Assembly: GCA_022821905.1 (NCBI GenBank)
Contig: JAJECS010000013.1
Location: 62,001 to 126,000 of the forward strand
Reading direction: 5' to 3'
DNA: 64,000 bases
Source of the DNA: Chloroflexota bacterium
Lineage (GTDB): Bacteria > Chloroflexota > UBA11872
This document shows positions 9,025 to 20,007 of the stretch, piece after piece. The number at the start of each line of letters is the position of its first letter. Within the stretch, counting starts at the first letter, position 1. Made by a program: the position numbers and the translations under genes. The notes under the pieces are model-generated. The model searched no databases and was not told the origin of the DNA. It worked only from the letters and a program-made list of their open reading frames with translations.

Positions 9025-9570
9025 ATGCCTAGCGTCAAAGTCGTGCTGATCAAAGACGTGCCGAGCCTGGGACAGATTGGCGATGTCTCATCCGTGTCCG
9101 CGGGCTACGCGCGCAACTACCTTCTGCCGCGCGGCCTGGCGGTGACCGCGACCGCCAAGCGACTGGCGGACACGCACTTTCACCAGGAACTGGCCGACCG
9201 GCGCGAGGCGGCCGCGCGGGCCGAGGCGGAAGGCATCGCGGGCGCCCTCCAGGGCCAGGCCATCACCATCGCGGTGGTCGTGGGCGACCAGGGACGCATG
9301 CACGGCCAGATCACAAACCAGGACGTGGCCTCGGCGATTCGCGAGCAGCTTGGGGTGGAGATCGACCGCCACACGCTGCAGATTGACAGTCCGATCCGGT
9401 CGCTGGGCCGCTATCTGCTGCCGATTCGGGTCGCGGCGGGCGTCGAAGCCTCCATCACGCTCGAGGTGATCGAATACGAGGAGCCGGAGGAAGAGCCCGA
9501 AGAGCCGGAAGAGCCGGAGGAAGCCGAGCCAGGTGCCGTCGAAGTTGGGGAGTTCGACTTCTCGCGCTAG
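9025..9570 (+). CDS. rplI: Ribosomal protein bL9 with acidic C-terminal tail
   Basis: Large-subunit protein bL9, 181 residues. The N-terminal RNA-binding domain has the L9 signature VVLIKDVPSLGQIGDVSSVS followed by GYARNYLLPRGLA; a helical connector and the C-terminal domain (QGRMHGQITNQDVASAIREQ, SIRSLGRYLLPI-like region) follow. After about residue 150 there is an unusual tail made almost wholly of Glu and Pro (EEPEEEPEEPEEPEEAEP), making the protein some 30 residues longer than the usual 148-150. The rplI-dnaB gene order that follows is common in bacteria. Confidence 0.95.
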   Translation: MPSVKVVLIKDVPSLGQIGDVSSVSAGYARNYLLPRGLAVTATAKRLADTHFHQELADRREAAARAEAEGIAGALQGQAITIAVVVGDQGRMHGQITNQDVASAIREQLGVEIDRHTLQIDSPIRSLGRYLLPIRVAAGVEASITLEVIEYEEPEEEPEEPEEPEEAEPGAVEVGEFDFSR

Positions 9571-9595
9571 TTCGGTCCGCCTCCGTTCGACATCT

Positions 9596-9625
9596 TTGAC
9601 ACCCACATTGTCCCGGCAGTAACTG
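9596..9625 (+). promoter_or_regulatory. Candidate promoter upstream of dnaB
   Basis: TTGACA (9596-9601), an 18-bp spacer and TAACTG (9620-9625) lie in the 267-bp gap between rplI and dnaB, pointing to dnaB. The -10 is only a partial match. Confidence 0.4.
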
Positions 9626-9837
9626 TGCACGATACCGCTCGTTCGTAATTTGTCTGGTACTCTCGGCACATAGGGAACCGTCCACACGGCGGCCGTGCGG
9701 GCGAGTGTGAATTGTGGGGATTCAATGCCCCATGCGCCGCGGTTACGCTGCCCGGCACAAGACACCGTGGCGAGTGCGCTCAAATGTCCCCTTAATGGCA
9801 CGCCGCCATTGACTCCCAAACGGACGGTTTTGCCGCT

Positions 9838-11172
9838 GTGACGACCGAGATCGAACGACTTCCGCCCCAGGATCTGGATGCCGAGCGCTCGTTGCTGGGC
9901 AGCTTGCTGATCGACTCGGATGCCGTCAGCACGGTGAGCGGAAAGATTCAGCCCGACGACTTCTACCGCGAGCAGCACCGCGCCATCTTCGAGGCCGTCA
10001 CGAACATCGCCTCGCGCAATGAGCGCTCGGACTCGGTGACGGTATCGGACGAATTGCGCCGGACGGAGAGCCTGGAGCTCGCGGGCGGTCCGCCGTATAT
10101 CGCCGACCTGATCAACGCCGTGCCGACGGCGTTCCACGTGGAGCACTACGCCTCCATCGTGCGGCGGACCGGCATCCTGCGGCGGATCATCCAGGCGGCG
10201 ACGCAAATGGCGGGCGCGTCCTATCGCGCGGGGGCCGACCCCGACGACGTGCTGGACCTGGCCGAGAGCCTCATCTTCAGCATCGCCAACGAGATGGGGA
10301 CGCGCGACTTCGAGTCGCTGCGCGCGGTGATGCACGTTTTCGAAGAGCAGCTGATGTTCCGGCTGCAACACCGAGGCGTCCTCAGCGGCGTGGCTACCGG
10401 CATCGGGGAGCTGGATCAGTTGACGGGCGGCCTGCAGCGCTCCGACTTGATCGTCCTGGCGGCGCGGCCGGGAATGGGGAAGACCGCGTTTGCGCTGCAA
10501 TTGGCGCTGCACGCCGCCATGCACAACGACGTTCCGGTGGGATTCTTCGCGCTGGAGATGCCGGGGCATCAGCTGGCGCAGCGGATCGTGGGCAACCGCG
10601 CCAGGGTCGACTCGATGCGGATTCGCGACGGCGAACTCAACGACGCCGAGATTGCCAAGGCCGTGGCGGCGATGGCCGAACTCGCCGAATACCCGATCCT
10701 GATCGACGATTCGCCGTCGCTGACGGTGCTCGAGCTGCGGGGCAAGGCCCGGCGCATGCACCTGGAACACACCATTGGGCTGCTGATCGTCGACTATCTG
10801 CAGCTGATGAGCTCCGCAACCTATCGCGACAATCGGGTGCAAGAGATCACCGAGATCACCCGCTCGCTCAAGTCGCTGGCCCGCGAGCTCAACATCCCCG
10901 TCGTGGCCTGCGCCCAGCTCTCGCGCGCCGTCGAGCAGCGGCCCAACCCCACGCCCCGGCTGTCGGACCTGCGCGAAAGCGGGTCGATCGAGCAGGACGC
11001 TGACGTCGTAGTCTTCCTGCACGAGCCCGAGCGCGACGACGAGGTGATCGGCAAGCCCGTGGACCTGCGCCTGACGATTGCCAAGCAACGCAACGGGCCG
11101 GTCGGTGAAATGAACCTGCGCTTCATTCGCTCGCTCGGGCGATTCGAGGAAGTCGCCGAGCGGTCGCTGTAG
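9838..11172 (+). CDS. dnaB: Replicative DNA helicase DnaB
   Basis: Hexameric fork helicase, 444 residues, starting at GTG 9838. The N-terminal primase-interacting domain begins PPQDLDAERSLLGSLLIDSD, the classic DnaB opening, and has FYREQHRAIFEA and AFHVEHYASIVRR. The RecA-like C-terminal domain has TGIGELDQLTGGLQRSDLIV, Walker A AARPGMGKTAFAL, GFFALEMPGHQLAQR, Walker B LLIVDYLQLM, and SLKSLARELNIPVVACAQLS followed by RPNPTPRLSDLRESGSIEQD. No intein interrupts it. It is followed 20 bp later by an alcohol dehydrogenase gene on the same strand. Confidence 0.97.
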   Translation: MTTEIERLPPQDLDAERSLLGSLLIDSDAVSTVSGKIQPDDFYREQHRAIFEAVTNIASRNERSDSVTVSDELRRTESLELAGGPPYIADLINAVPTAFHVEHYASIVRRTGILRRIIQAATQMAGASYRAGADPDDVLDLAESLIFSIANEMGTRDFESLRAVMHVFEEQLMFRLQHRGVLSGVATGIGELDQLTGGLQRSDLIVLAARPGMGKTAFALQLALHAAMHNDVPVGFFALEMPGHQLAQRIVGNRARVDSMRIRDGELNDAEIAKAVAAMAELAEYPILIDDSPSLTVLELRGKARRMHLEHTIGLLIVDYLQLMSSATYRDNRVQEITEITRSLKSLARELNIPVVACAQLSRAVEQRPNPTPRLSDLRESGSIEQDADVVVFLHEPERDDEVIGKPVDLRLTIAKQRNGPVGEMNLRFIRSLGRFEEVAERSL

Positions 11173-11192
11173 GGCCGCCAGAGGAGACCGTC

Positions 11193-12371
11193 ATGGCCGA
11201 ATTGCCCCAGGGTCGAGACTTTCGCGTACCGCCCGTAATCCACGTCGGCGAAGGCGCCCTGTCACGGCTGCCGGAGACCCTGACCGACCTGGGTATCCAG
11301 CGTGCGGTGCTGGTGACGGATCGCGTGCTCGCCGGGGGACCGTGGATGCCCGTCCTGCAGGCGTATGCGGCCGAGGCCGAGGTCGAGGTGACCGTCGACG
11401 ATGCGCTGGGGGCGGAGCCCACCACGGACGACGTGGACCGCGCGCTGGGGCACATTCGCGCGAGCAATGCGGATGGCGTGATCGCGTTCGGCGGCGGCAG
11501 CGCCATCGATACGGCCAAGTCGGCGGCCGTCCTGGCGGGCAATCCGGGTGGGCTGCCCGACTACGAGGGCTACGAGCGAATTCCTCGTCCGGGGCTGCCG
11601 GTGATCGCGATTCCCACCACGGCCGGCACGGGCGCGGAAGTGACGCGCGGCGTGGCGGTCACGGACCCGGTGCGCGACGTGAAGATGCTGCTGATGAGCG
11701 CGCAGCTGGTGCCGGCGGCCGCCATCGTCGACCCGGCGCCGACCGTGAGCATGCCGCCGGGGGTGACGGCCTCCACGGGCCTGGACGCGCTGACGCACGC
11801 CATCGAGGCGTACGTTTCCCGCAAGAGCTATCCCCTCACGGACGCGTTGGCCATCGACGCCGTCACGCGCATTGCCGGGTCGCTGGCGCGGGCGTATGAG
11901 TGCCCCGACGACCTGGCGGCCCGCGACGCGATGGCGCGAGGCTCGCTGCACGCGGGCATGGCATTTCACAATTCCTCGGTGGCGCTGGTGCACGGCATGT
12001 CGCGGCCCATCGGCGCCCTGTTCCACGTCCCGCACGGGCTGTCGAACGCCATGCTGCTGCCGGCGGTGATGGCGTTCAGCATTCCCGGGGCCGTGGCGCG
12101 CTATGCCGACATCGGGCGAGCCATGGGCGCGGCCGGCGCCGGCGATACCGACGAGGAGGCCGCCGCGAGCGCCATGCGGATGGTGGAGGAGCTATGCGCC
12201 CAGGTCGAGGTGCCGACGCTTGCCGCCTGGGGCGTCGATCGCGCGGCGTTTCGAGGCGCCATGCCGAAGATGGCGCGCGATGCGCTGGCGAGCGGCAGTC
12301 CGGGCAACAATCCCCGGTTGGCCTCCGAGGCCGAGATCGTGGAGCTCTACGAGCAGGTGATCAGCCTCTGA
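11193..12371 (+). CDS. Iron-containing (type III) alcohol dehydrogenase
   Basis: NAD(P)-dependent oxidoreductase of the iron-containing ADH family, 392 residues. The N-terminal Rossmann-like domain has the nucleotide-binding motif AFGGGSAIDTAKS; the helical C-terminal domain carries the expected metal ligands: Asp in AAIVDPAPTVSMPP, His in TGLDALTHAIEAYVS, His in VALVHGMSRPIGA and His in HVPHGLSNAMLLP. The family covers 1,2-propanediol oxidoreductase, lactaldehyde and butanol dehydrogenases and others, and the substrate cannot be read from the sequence. ATG 11193 has a good GAGGAG site 8-10 bases upstream. It is 20 bp behind dnaB and probably co-transcribed. Confidence 0.92.
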   Translation: MAELPQGRDFRVPPVIHVGEGALSRLPETLTDLGIQRAVLVTDRVLAGGPWMPVLQAYAAEAEVEVTVDDALGAEPTTDDVDRALGHIRASNADGVIAFGGGSAIDTAKSAAVLAGNPGGLPDYEGYERIPRPGLPVIAIPTTAGTGAEVTRGVAVTDPVRDVKMLLMSAQLVPAAAIVDPAPTVSMPPGVTASTGLDALTHAIEAYVSRKSYPLTDALAIDAVTRIAGSLARAYECPDDLAARDAMARGSLHAGMAFHNSSVALVHGMSRPIGALFHVPHGLSNAMLLPAVMAFSIPGAVARYADIGRAMGAAGAGDTDEEAAASAMRMVEELCAQVEVPTLAAWGVDRAAFRGAMPKMARDALASGSPGNNPRLASEAEIVELYEQVISL

Positions 12372-12421
12372 GCCCGCAGGGGCCGGTTGGCGATGCCACG
12401 GTCAGCGGCCGAATCCGCCGA

Positions 12422-12427
12422 TATACT
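12422..12427 (+). promoter_or_regulatory. TATACT -10 element upstream of secA
   Basis: TATACTCG, 44 bp before the secA start. The same octamer occurs upstream of the genes at 30704 and 33880. No good -35 is seen at the right distance. Confidence 0.4.
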
Positions 12428-12439
12428 CGACTGAAGTAG

Positions 12440-12455
12440 CGGCCGCAAGCGGCCG
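12440..12455 (+). promoter_or_regulatory. GC-rich leader hairpin before secA
   Basis: CGGCCG-CAAG-CGGCCG forms a 6-bp GC-only stem with a tetraloop, between the -10-like element and the secA ATG. The site 16 bp before the start suggests it could influence translation initiation; no Shine-Dalgarno is obvious. Confidence 0.35.
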
Positions 12456-12470
12456 ACCCTCTTTGCTGCC

Positions 12471-15113
<2,643 letters not shown>

Positions 15114-15124
15114 GCCGCCGCGCC

Positions 15125-16256
15125 ATGCCAGCCGCTCTCGAAGCCGCCGACGTTTTGCAGTCCGCACGCTCGCTGTGCGACCGGGTGCGTGACTTTCGGG
15201 GGCATCTTTGACCTCGCCGCCAACGCCAAGCGCCTGGCCGAGCTAGAGGCGCAGATCGCCGAGCCCGAATTCTGGGGAGACCAGGTCCGGGCCCGCGACA
15301 CCATGCGCGAAATCACGCGCCTGAAGTCGCAGATCGAGATTTGGGACGAGCTTGAAGCGGCAGCCGCCGAGGTCCTGGAGCTCGCCGAGCTGGCCGAGGC
15401 GGACGACGCCGACATGCTCGCCGACGTGTCAGCCGAAGCATCCGCGCTGACTCGCCGCCTCGATGCGCTGGAGACGCAGCTGCTGCTCGGCGGAGAATTC
15501 GACGCCCACGATGCATTTCTGTCGATCCAGTCCGGGGCGGGCGGCACGGAGAGCCAGGACTGGGCCGAAATGCTGCTGCGCATGTATTCGCGCTGGGCCG
15601 AGCGGCGCAAGTGCCGCGCCGCCGTCATCGAGGTATCGCCCGGCGAAGAGGCCGGCATCAAAAGCGCGACGGTGCAAATCGAGGGCGAGTTTGCCTATGG
15701 GTACCTCAAGGCCGAGCGCGGCGTGCATCGGCTGGTGCGCCAGTCGCCGTTCGACGCCGGCAACCGGCGCCACACCTCGTTTGCCCGCGTGGACGTGATT
15801 CCGGTGTTGGAAGCGGCCGGCGACGTCGAGATCGACCCGGCCGACCTCCGCGTCGAGACGTTTCGGGCCGGCGGTCACGGCGGGCAATACGTCAACAAGA
15901 CCGATTCGGCGGTGCGCATCACGCACCAGCCGTCGGGCATCGCGGTGAGCTCCCAAAACCAGCGGTCGCAGCACCAGAACCGCGAGGTCGCCATGCAGGT
16001 GCTGCGCGCCCGGCTGCTGGAGCGCGAGATTGCCGCCCGCGAGGCCGAGCAGGTGCGGCTGCGAGGCGACCTGAAGGCCGTGGACTTTGGCAGCCAGATC
16101 CGCTCGTACGTCCTGCACCCCTACCGCATGGTCAAGGACGTGCGCACCGGCGTGGAGGTGGGCAACGCGCAAGCGGTGCTTGACGGCGATCTGGATGTCT
16201 TCATCGATACCTACTTGCGAGCGACGGCGCCTTCGACGGTGGAGCGCTCGTCATGA
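15125..16256 (+). CDS. prfB: Peptide chain release factor 2, programmed +1 frameshift
   Basis: RF2 recognises UGA and UAA stop codons. The zero frame starts at ATG 15125 and runs 28 codons to CTT TGA at 15206-15211; the main frame continues from GAC 15210 after skipping T15209, giving 376 residues. The junction reads ...RDFRGHL + [13 protein letters not shown]..., which fits the normal RF2 N-terminus. The SPF anticodon-like tripeptide is in [15 protein letters not shown] and the catalytic GGQ in [19 protein letters not shown]. The SPF motif separates it from RF1 (PxT). A shorter reading from GTG 15189 in the main frame is possible but would lose the conserved first helix. The gene overlaps the next one as ATGA. 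Confidence 0.94.
15200..15211 (+). promoter_or_regulatory. RF2 autoregulatory frameshift site
   Basis: Zero-frame CGG GGG CAT CTT TGA C. CTT is the slippery codon, TGA the in-frame stop read by RF2 itself, C the poor-context base after it, and CGGGGG the internal Shine-Dalgarno-like stimulator three bases before CTT (as AGGGGG in E. coli). Low RF2 lets the ribosome slip +1 and make more RF2. Confidence 0.9.
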
Positions 16257-17554
16257 GGCGGCGCATCATCCGAGGCCCGCTCGTCGCGATGCTGGTAGCC
16301 CTGGCGCTGGTGGGAGCATGGACCGCGCCGGCGGCGGCGGAAGTCGATGCGGCGGTGCTCACCGCGGACGTGAACTTCGGCACCGGCATCACATTTCGCC
16401 TGGAAATGCCGCATGCGGACGCGGCGCCTGCCGGCGTCGAGGTGCGCTACGGGCTTCCGGACGGCATCGTGGTCCGCCGGTCGACAGCGGAATTCGCGGT
16501 GGCCGACGGGCTCTTGCGCGCCGCGTACGCCTGGGAACCTCGCGTCCCGCTGGTGGTCGGCACCGAGGTCGAGTACCGGTTCGTGATTCGTGCGGCCGAT
16601 GGGTCGGAGATTCGAACCGCGCCGGCGGCCGTGAGCTATTTCGACGTGACGCTGCCCTGGACGACTGCGAGCGAAGGCATGGTCGAGATCTGGTACTACG
16701 CCGGCGGCGAGGCGGTCGAGACGGACGCGCGGGCCGGCATTCGCGCGGCCCTGGACATCATGCGCCACAGTTTCGGCGCCGAGCTTGAGCGACCCACGCG
16801 GCTGATCCTGTACGCCGACATCGGGCATATGCGCCGGGACCTGGGAGGCGGGGCGAGTCCGTGGGTCGGCGGGGCCGCGATCGCGGACTTGAACGTCACC
16901 GTGCTGCATGCCCCGGCGGCCGATCGCGATCCGCTCGACCTCCAGGCCACGGTTGCGCACGAGATCACCCATATCGTCCTGGAACATCGCACGAGAAACC
17001 CATTTGGAGGATTGCCCGCCTGGCTCCATGAGGGTCTGGCCACGACCGTGGAGGCGGAGATCAACGAGCGATTCGCCTACGGCGACATCATGACGAGGCT
17101 CGTTGCCCAGGGCGATTTCGTTTCGCTCCGCGGCATCACCGGCAGCTTCCCGGCGGACAGCCGAGCGGCCGTGAACGCGTATGCCCAGAGCAACTCGCTC
17201 GTCACGTACATCATCGAGACCTGGGGCCAGGAAGGCGTGGCGCGATTGCTGGAAGCCTACGCAGGCGGCGTGTCCGACGACGAGGCGGTGCAGGCGGCGC
17301 TGGGCATCTCGCTCGACGAGCTTGATCGCGCGTGGCTGGGAAGCTACGGCGTGGAGAGCCCGTCATTTGAATCCCTGACGCAGCCCGAGGTCGCCGCCGC
17401 GATGGCGCCACCGGACGGCGAAGGGACGCCACCCGCCCGCTCGACGTCCGAGCCCGTCGTTGCCGCCGCGGCCGCGATTGCCGTCATCGCCGCCGCGGCA
17501 ACCGTGCTCGTCGTCCGGCGCGGACGCATCGCGCGCGGATATGCTCGGTACTAA
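16253..17554 (+). CDS. Membrane-anchored zinc metallopeptidase, peptidase MA-like
   Basis: Probable extracytoplasmic gluzincin protease of 433 residues. It has a signal peptide (MLVALALVGAWTAPAAAEV), an N-terminal beta-rich domain of about 130 residues, and a peptidase domain with zinc motif HEITH (AHEITHIVLEHRTRN) and the downstream WLHEGLATTVE segment that supplies the third ligand Glu. Near the C-terminus a Pro/Thr-rich linker leads to a single transmembrane helix (VVAAAAAIAVIAAAATVLVV) with a basic cytoplasmic tail, so the catalytic part is outside. The start ATG 16253 overlaps the prfB stop (ATGA), implying coupled translation. Substrate unknown; the following ftsEX-ctpA genes make an envelope or cell-wall role plausible. 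Confidence 0.78.
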   Translation: MRRRIIRGPLVAMLVALALVGAWTAPAAAEVDAAVLTADVNFGTGITFRLEMPHADAAPAGVEVRYGLPDGIVVRRSTAEFAVADGLLRAAYAWEPRVPLVVGTEVEYRFVIRAADGSEIRTAPAAVSYFDVTLPWTTASEGMVEIWYYAGGEAVETDARAGIRAALDIMRHSFGAELERPTRLILYADIGHMRRDLGGGASPWVGGAAIADLNVTVLHAPAADRDPLDLQATVAHEITHIVLEHRTRNPFGGLPAWLHEGLATTVEAEINERFAYGDIMTRLVAQGDFVSLRGITGSFPADSRAAVNAYAQSNSLVTYIIETWGQEGVARLLEAYAGGVSDDEAVQAALGISLDELDRAWLGSYGVESPSFESLTQPEVAAAMAPPDGEGTPPARSTSEPVVAAAAAIAVIAAAATVLVVRRGRIARGYARY

Positions 17555-17620
17555 CGTGAGCCGGGACGCCATTTCTCAGCATCACCGGGCATCGATGGGT
17601 GCACGGCGCGGGCGACGGCC

Positions 17621-18301
17621 ATGATCGTTCTGGAGGACGTGCACAAGGTCTATCCCAACGGCACGCAAGCGCTCAACGGCGTGAGCCTCGAGATTCCCGA
17701 GCGTGACTTTGCCTTCCTGGTCGGTCCCAGCGGCGCGGGCAAGACGACCATCATTCGGCTGATCAACCGCGACGAGACCGTCACCACCGGCAGCGTGTTC
17801 GTGGAAGCCACCGACGTGACCCGGCTGCGGCGCCGCGACGTTCCCCAGCTGCGGCGGCGCGTGGGCGTGATCTACCAGGACTACAAGCTGTTGCCCTCGC
17901 TGACGGTCCGGCAGAACGTCGAGTTCGTGCTCAAGGCCACCAACGAGTTCGATCACCTGTCCGACGGGCTGGTGGAGGAGACCCTGGCGACGGTGGGACT
18001 CACCCGGCGGACCAACCACTACCCCCATCAGCTCTCGGGCGGCGAGCAACAGCGAACGGCCATCGCGCGCGCGCTGGTGCGGCGGTGCCCGATATTGGTG
18101 GCCGACGAGCCGACGGGAAATCTCGACCAGGAATCCGGCTGGGAAACCATCCAGCTTCTGGTCCAGTTGAATGCGCGGGGCACCACGGTGGTGATCGCCA
18201 CCCACAACCGGATGCTGGTCGACACGATGCGGCGGCGCGTGATTGAAATCGAGCGCGGGCGGGTGGTTCGGGACGAGCCCGAGGGTGGCTACTATGGCTA
18301 G
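17621..18301 (+). CDS. ftsE: FtsE, cell-division ABC ATPase
   Basis: Cytoplasmic ATPase partner of FtsX, 226 residues. It begins [20 protein letters not shown] and has Walker [16 protein letters not shown]-loop [16 protein letters not shown] (typical FtsE wording), ABC signature [16 protein letters not shown], Walker [13 protein letters not shown] and H-loop VVIATHNR. All catalytic motifs are intact. The stop codon lies inside the start of ftsX (8-bp overlap). FtsEX transmits a division signal across the membrane to activate cell-wall hydrolases; the extracellular hydrolase is not obvious here. Confidence 0.93.
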   Translation: MIVLEDVHKVYPNGTQALNGVSLEIPERDFAFLVGPSGAGKTTIIRLINRDETVTTGSVFVEATDVTRLRRRDVPQLRRRVGVIYQDYKLLPSLTVRQNVEFVLKATNEFDHLSDGLVEETLATVGLTRRTNHYPHQLSGGEQQRTAIARALVRRCPILVADEPTGNLDQESGWETIQLLVQLNARGTTVVIATHNRMLVDTMRRRVIEIERGRVVRDEPEGGYYG

Positions 18302-19184
18302 GCTGCACGTCGCGCGCTACCTGCTCGGCTCGGCGCTCACGGGCCTTTGGCGCAACCGCACCATGACGGGCGGCGCCATCGTCACCACGGCCATCATGCT
18401 CATCACGCTGGCCGGGTTTCTGGCCATCAACGACACCCTGAACCAGATGGTGACGGCGCTGGGACGCAAGAGCAACCTGATTGCCTATGTGCGCGACGAG
18501 GCGCGCCCCACGCAGGTGATGGCGATCATCGACGATCTGCGGACGCGGCCCGGCGTCGGCGAAGTCCAGTTCGTGTCCAAGGAGGACGCGCTCGCGATTT
18601 TCGAGTCGCGGTTCGTGGATCAGCGCGACATCCTGGACGTGTTGCAGAGCAACCCCCTGCCCGCCAGCGTCGAGCTGCGCCTGAACGATCCATCCGTGGT
18701 GCCCGACCTGGCGCAGGAATTGCAAACGATGACCACGGTCTTTGACGACGTGGTGGTGCCGCTGGACGTGGTCGAAGAGGTGATTGGGATTTCCAACCTG
18801 GCCCGGGTGGCCGGCTCGGTGATCATCATTGCCCTGACCGGCGTGACGCTGTTCGTGATTGTCAACACCATTCGGATCGCGGTGTTCGCGCGGCGCCAGG
18901 AGATTGAAATCATGAAGCTGGTCGGCGCGACCGACTGGTTCGTGCGCGGTCCGTTCGTGGCCGAAGGCGCGATCATTGGCGGCGTCGGGGCCGGCATCGC
19001 GGCCATTGCGCTGGTGGTGCTCTACGCGCAGGCGGCGCCGGTGGTCACGCGGATCGTGTCCTTCCTGCCGGTGTCGACGGACACCGATTTCGTGCGCAAC
19101 CTGGCGGTCTTTACGTTGCTCGTGGGGCTGATCGTCGGGAGCCTGGGCAGCTATTTCTCGGTTCGCCGCTACCTGTCGGTGTGA
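18294..19184 (+). CDS. ftsX: FtsX, cell-division permease-like protein
   Basis: Integral membrane partner of FtsE, 296 residues. One helix near the N-terminus (GAIVTTAIMLITLAGFLAI) is followed by an extracytoplasmic domain of about 120 residues containing the family motif VQFVSKEDALAIFESRF, NPLPASVELRLNDPS and then three C-terminal helices with RRQEIEIMKLVGATDWFVRGPF, the FtsX signature. ATG 18294 is chosen because the frame's upstream extension duplicates the end of ftsE and the sequence [15 protein letters not shown] is the usual beginning. It is sandwiched between two FtsE-like ATPase genes. Confidence 0.93.
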   Translation: MARLHVARYLLGSALTGLWRNRTMTGGAIVTTAIMLITLAGFLAINDTLNQMVTALGRKSNLIAYVRDEARPTQVMAIIDDLRTRPGVGEVQFVSKEDALAIFESRFVDQRDILDVLQSNPLPASVELRLNDPSVVPDLAQELQTMTTVFDDVVVPLDVVEEVIGISNLARVAGSVIIIALTGVTLFVIVNTIRIAVFARRQEIEIMKLVGATDWFVRGPFVAEGAIIGGVGAGIAAIALVVLYAQAAPVVTRIVSFLPVSTDTDFVRNLAVFTLLVGLIVGSLGSYFSVRRYLSV

Positions 19185-19194
19185 GGCGCGCCGC

Positions 19195-19896
19195 GTGATC
19201 GTGCTGCAGTCGGTCACCAAGAGCTATGGCGACGTGCGGGCGGTGAACGGCGTCACGCTGGCGATCTCGCGCGGCGAGTTCGCGTTTCTGATGGGAACGA
19301 ACGGCGCGGGCAAGACCACCCTGCTGCGTCTGATTTCCCGCGAGGAGCAGCCGGATGCCGGCGTGGTCCTCGTTGGGGGCGGCAATACCGCCGAGATCAC
19401 CGGGCCGGGGCTGACGCGGCTGCGGCGGCGCATGGGCGTGGTCTACCAGGACACGCGCTTGCTGCCGAACGCCACGGTTGCCGAAAACGTCGCGCTGCCG
19501 CTCCGCGTGCGGGGCATGGGCGGCTCGTCCGTCGCGTCGGATGTGAATGCCGTGCTCGAACGCGTGCGACTGGCCGACAAGGAGGCGCGCTTCCCCCGGG
19601 AGCTTTCGGGCGGCGAGCAGCGCAAGGTGGCCATCGCGCGCGCAGTGGTCGCGAATCCGGAGATTCTGCTCTGCGATGAGCCGACGGAGAGCCTGAGCGC
19701 CGAGCGGGCGACGGAGATCGTGGACCTGCTGCTGGACATCAACGCCGACGGCGTGACCACGGTGGTCGCCACGCACGACACGGGCACGGTGAACCGCCTA
19801 CGCCGGCGCGTGATCCACATGGACAACGGCTGCGTGCAATCGGACACGTTGGTTGGGTCGGCAGCTCCGCCGCCCGCCACGAACGGCCCGAGCTAA
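19195..19896 (+). CDS. Second FtsE-like ABC ATPase
   Basis: 233-residue ABC ATPase starting at GTG 19195, ten bases after ftsX. It resembles the first FtsE closely (MIVLQSVTKSYGDVRAVNG; Q-loop VGVVYQDTRLLPNATVAENV) and keeps Walker A GTNGAGKTTLLRLI, signature ELSGGEQRKVAIARAV and H-loop VVATHDTG. It differs in the Walker B/D-loop segment, LLCDEPTESLSAE, where FtsE normally has DEPTGNLD, so the D-loop Asp is replaced. It may form a heterodimer with FtsE on FtsX, replace it under some conditions, or serve another exporter of the LolD/MacB type. No second permease is present next to it. Confidence 0.8.
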   Translation: MIVLQSVTKSYGDVRAVNGVTLAISRGEFAFLMGTNGAGKTTLLRLISREEQPDAGVVLVGGGNTAEITGPGLTRLRRRMGVVYQDTRLLPNATVAENVALPLRVRGMGGSSVASDVNAVLERVRLADKEARFPRELSGGEQRKVAIARAVVANPEILLCDEPTESLSAERATEIVDLLLDINADGVTTVVATHDTGTVNRLRRRVIHMDNGCVQSDTLVGSAAPPPATNGPS

Positions 19897-20007
19897 GCCC
19901 GCTTGGGCATAATGGGCGCCCCCGGGTGCGCCACCGTGTGCTGCGCCACTGACCCTGACGCAGCGCTGCGCTAGGGTTTTGGGGCGACATCGCCAAGGGC
20001 TCCTCGC

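Noticed and set aside
9088-11088. A 666-codon open frame on the minus strand opposite rplI and dnaB
   Set aside because: It is a mirror frame made by the codon bias of the GC-rich plus-strand genes; the plus-strand proteins are clearly rplI and dnaB, and the mirror protein has no recognisable motif.
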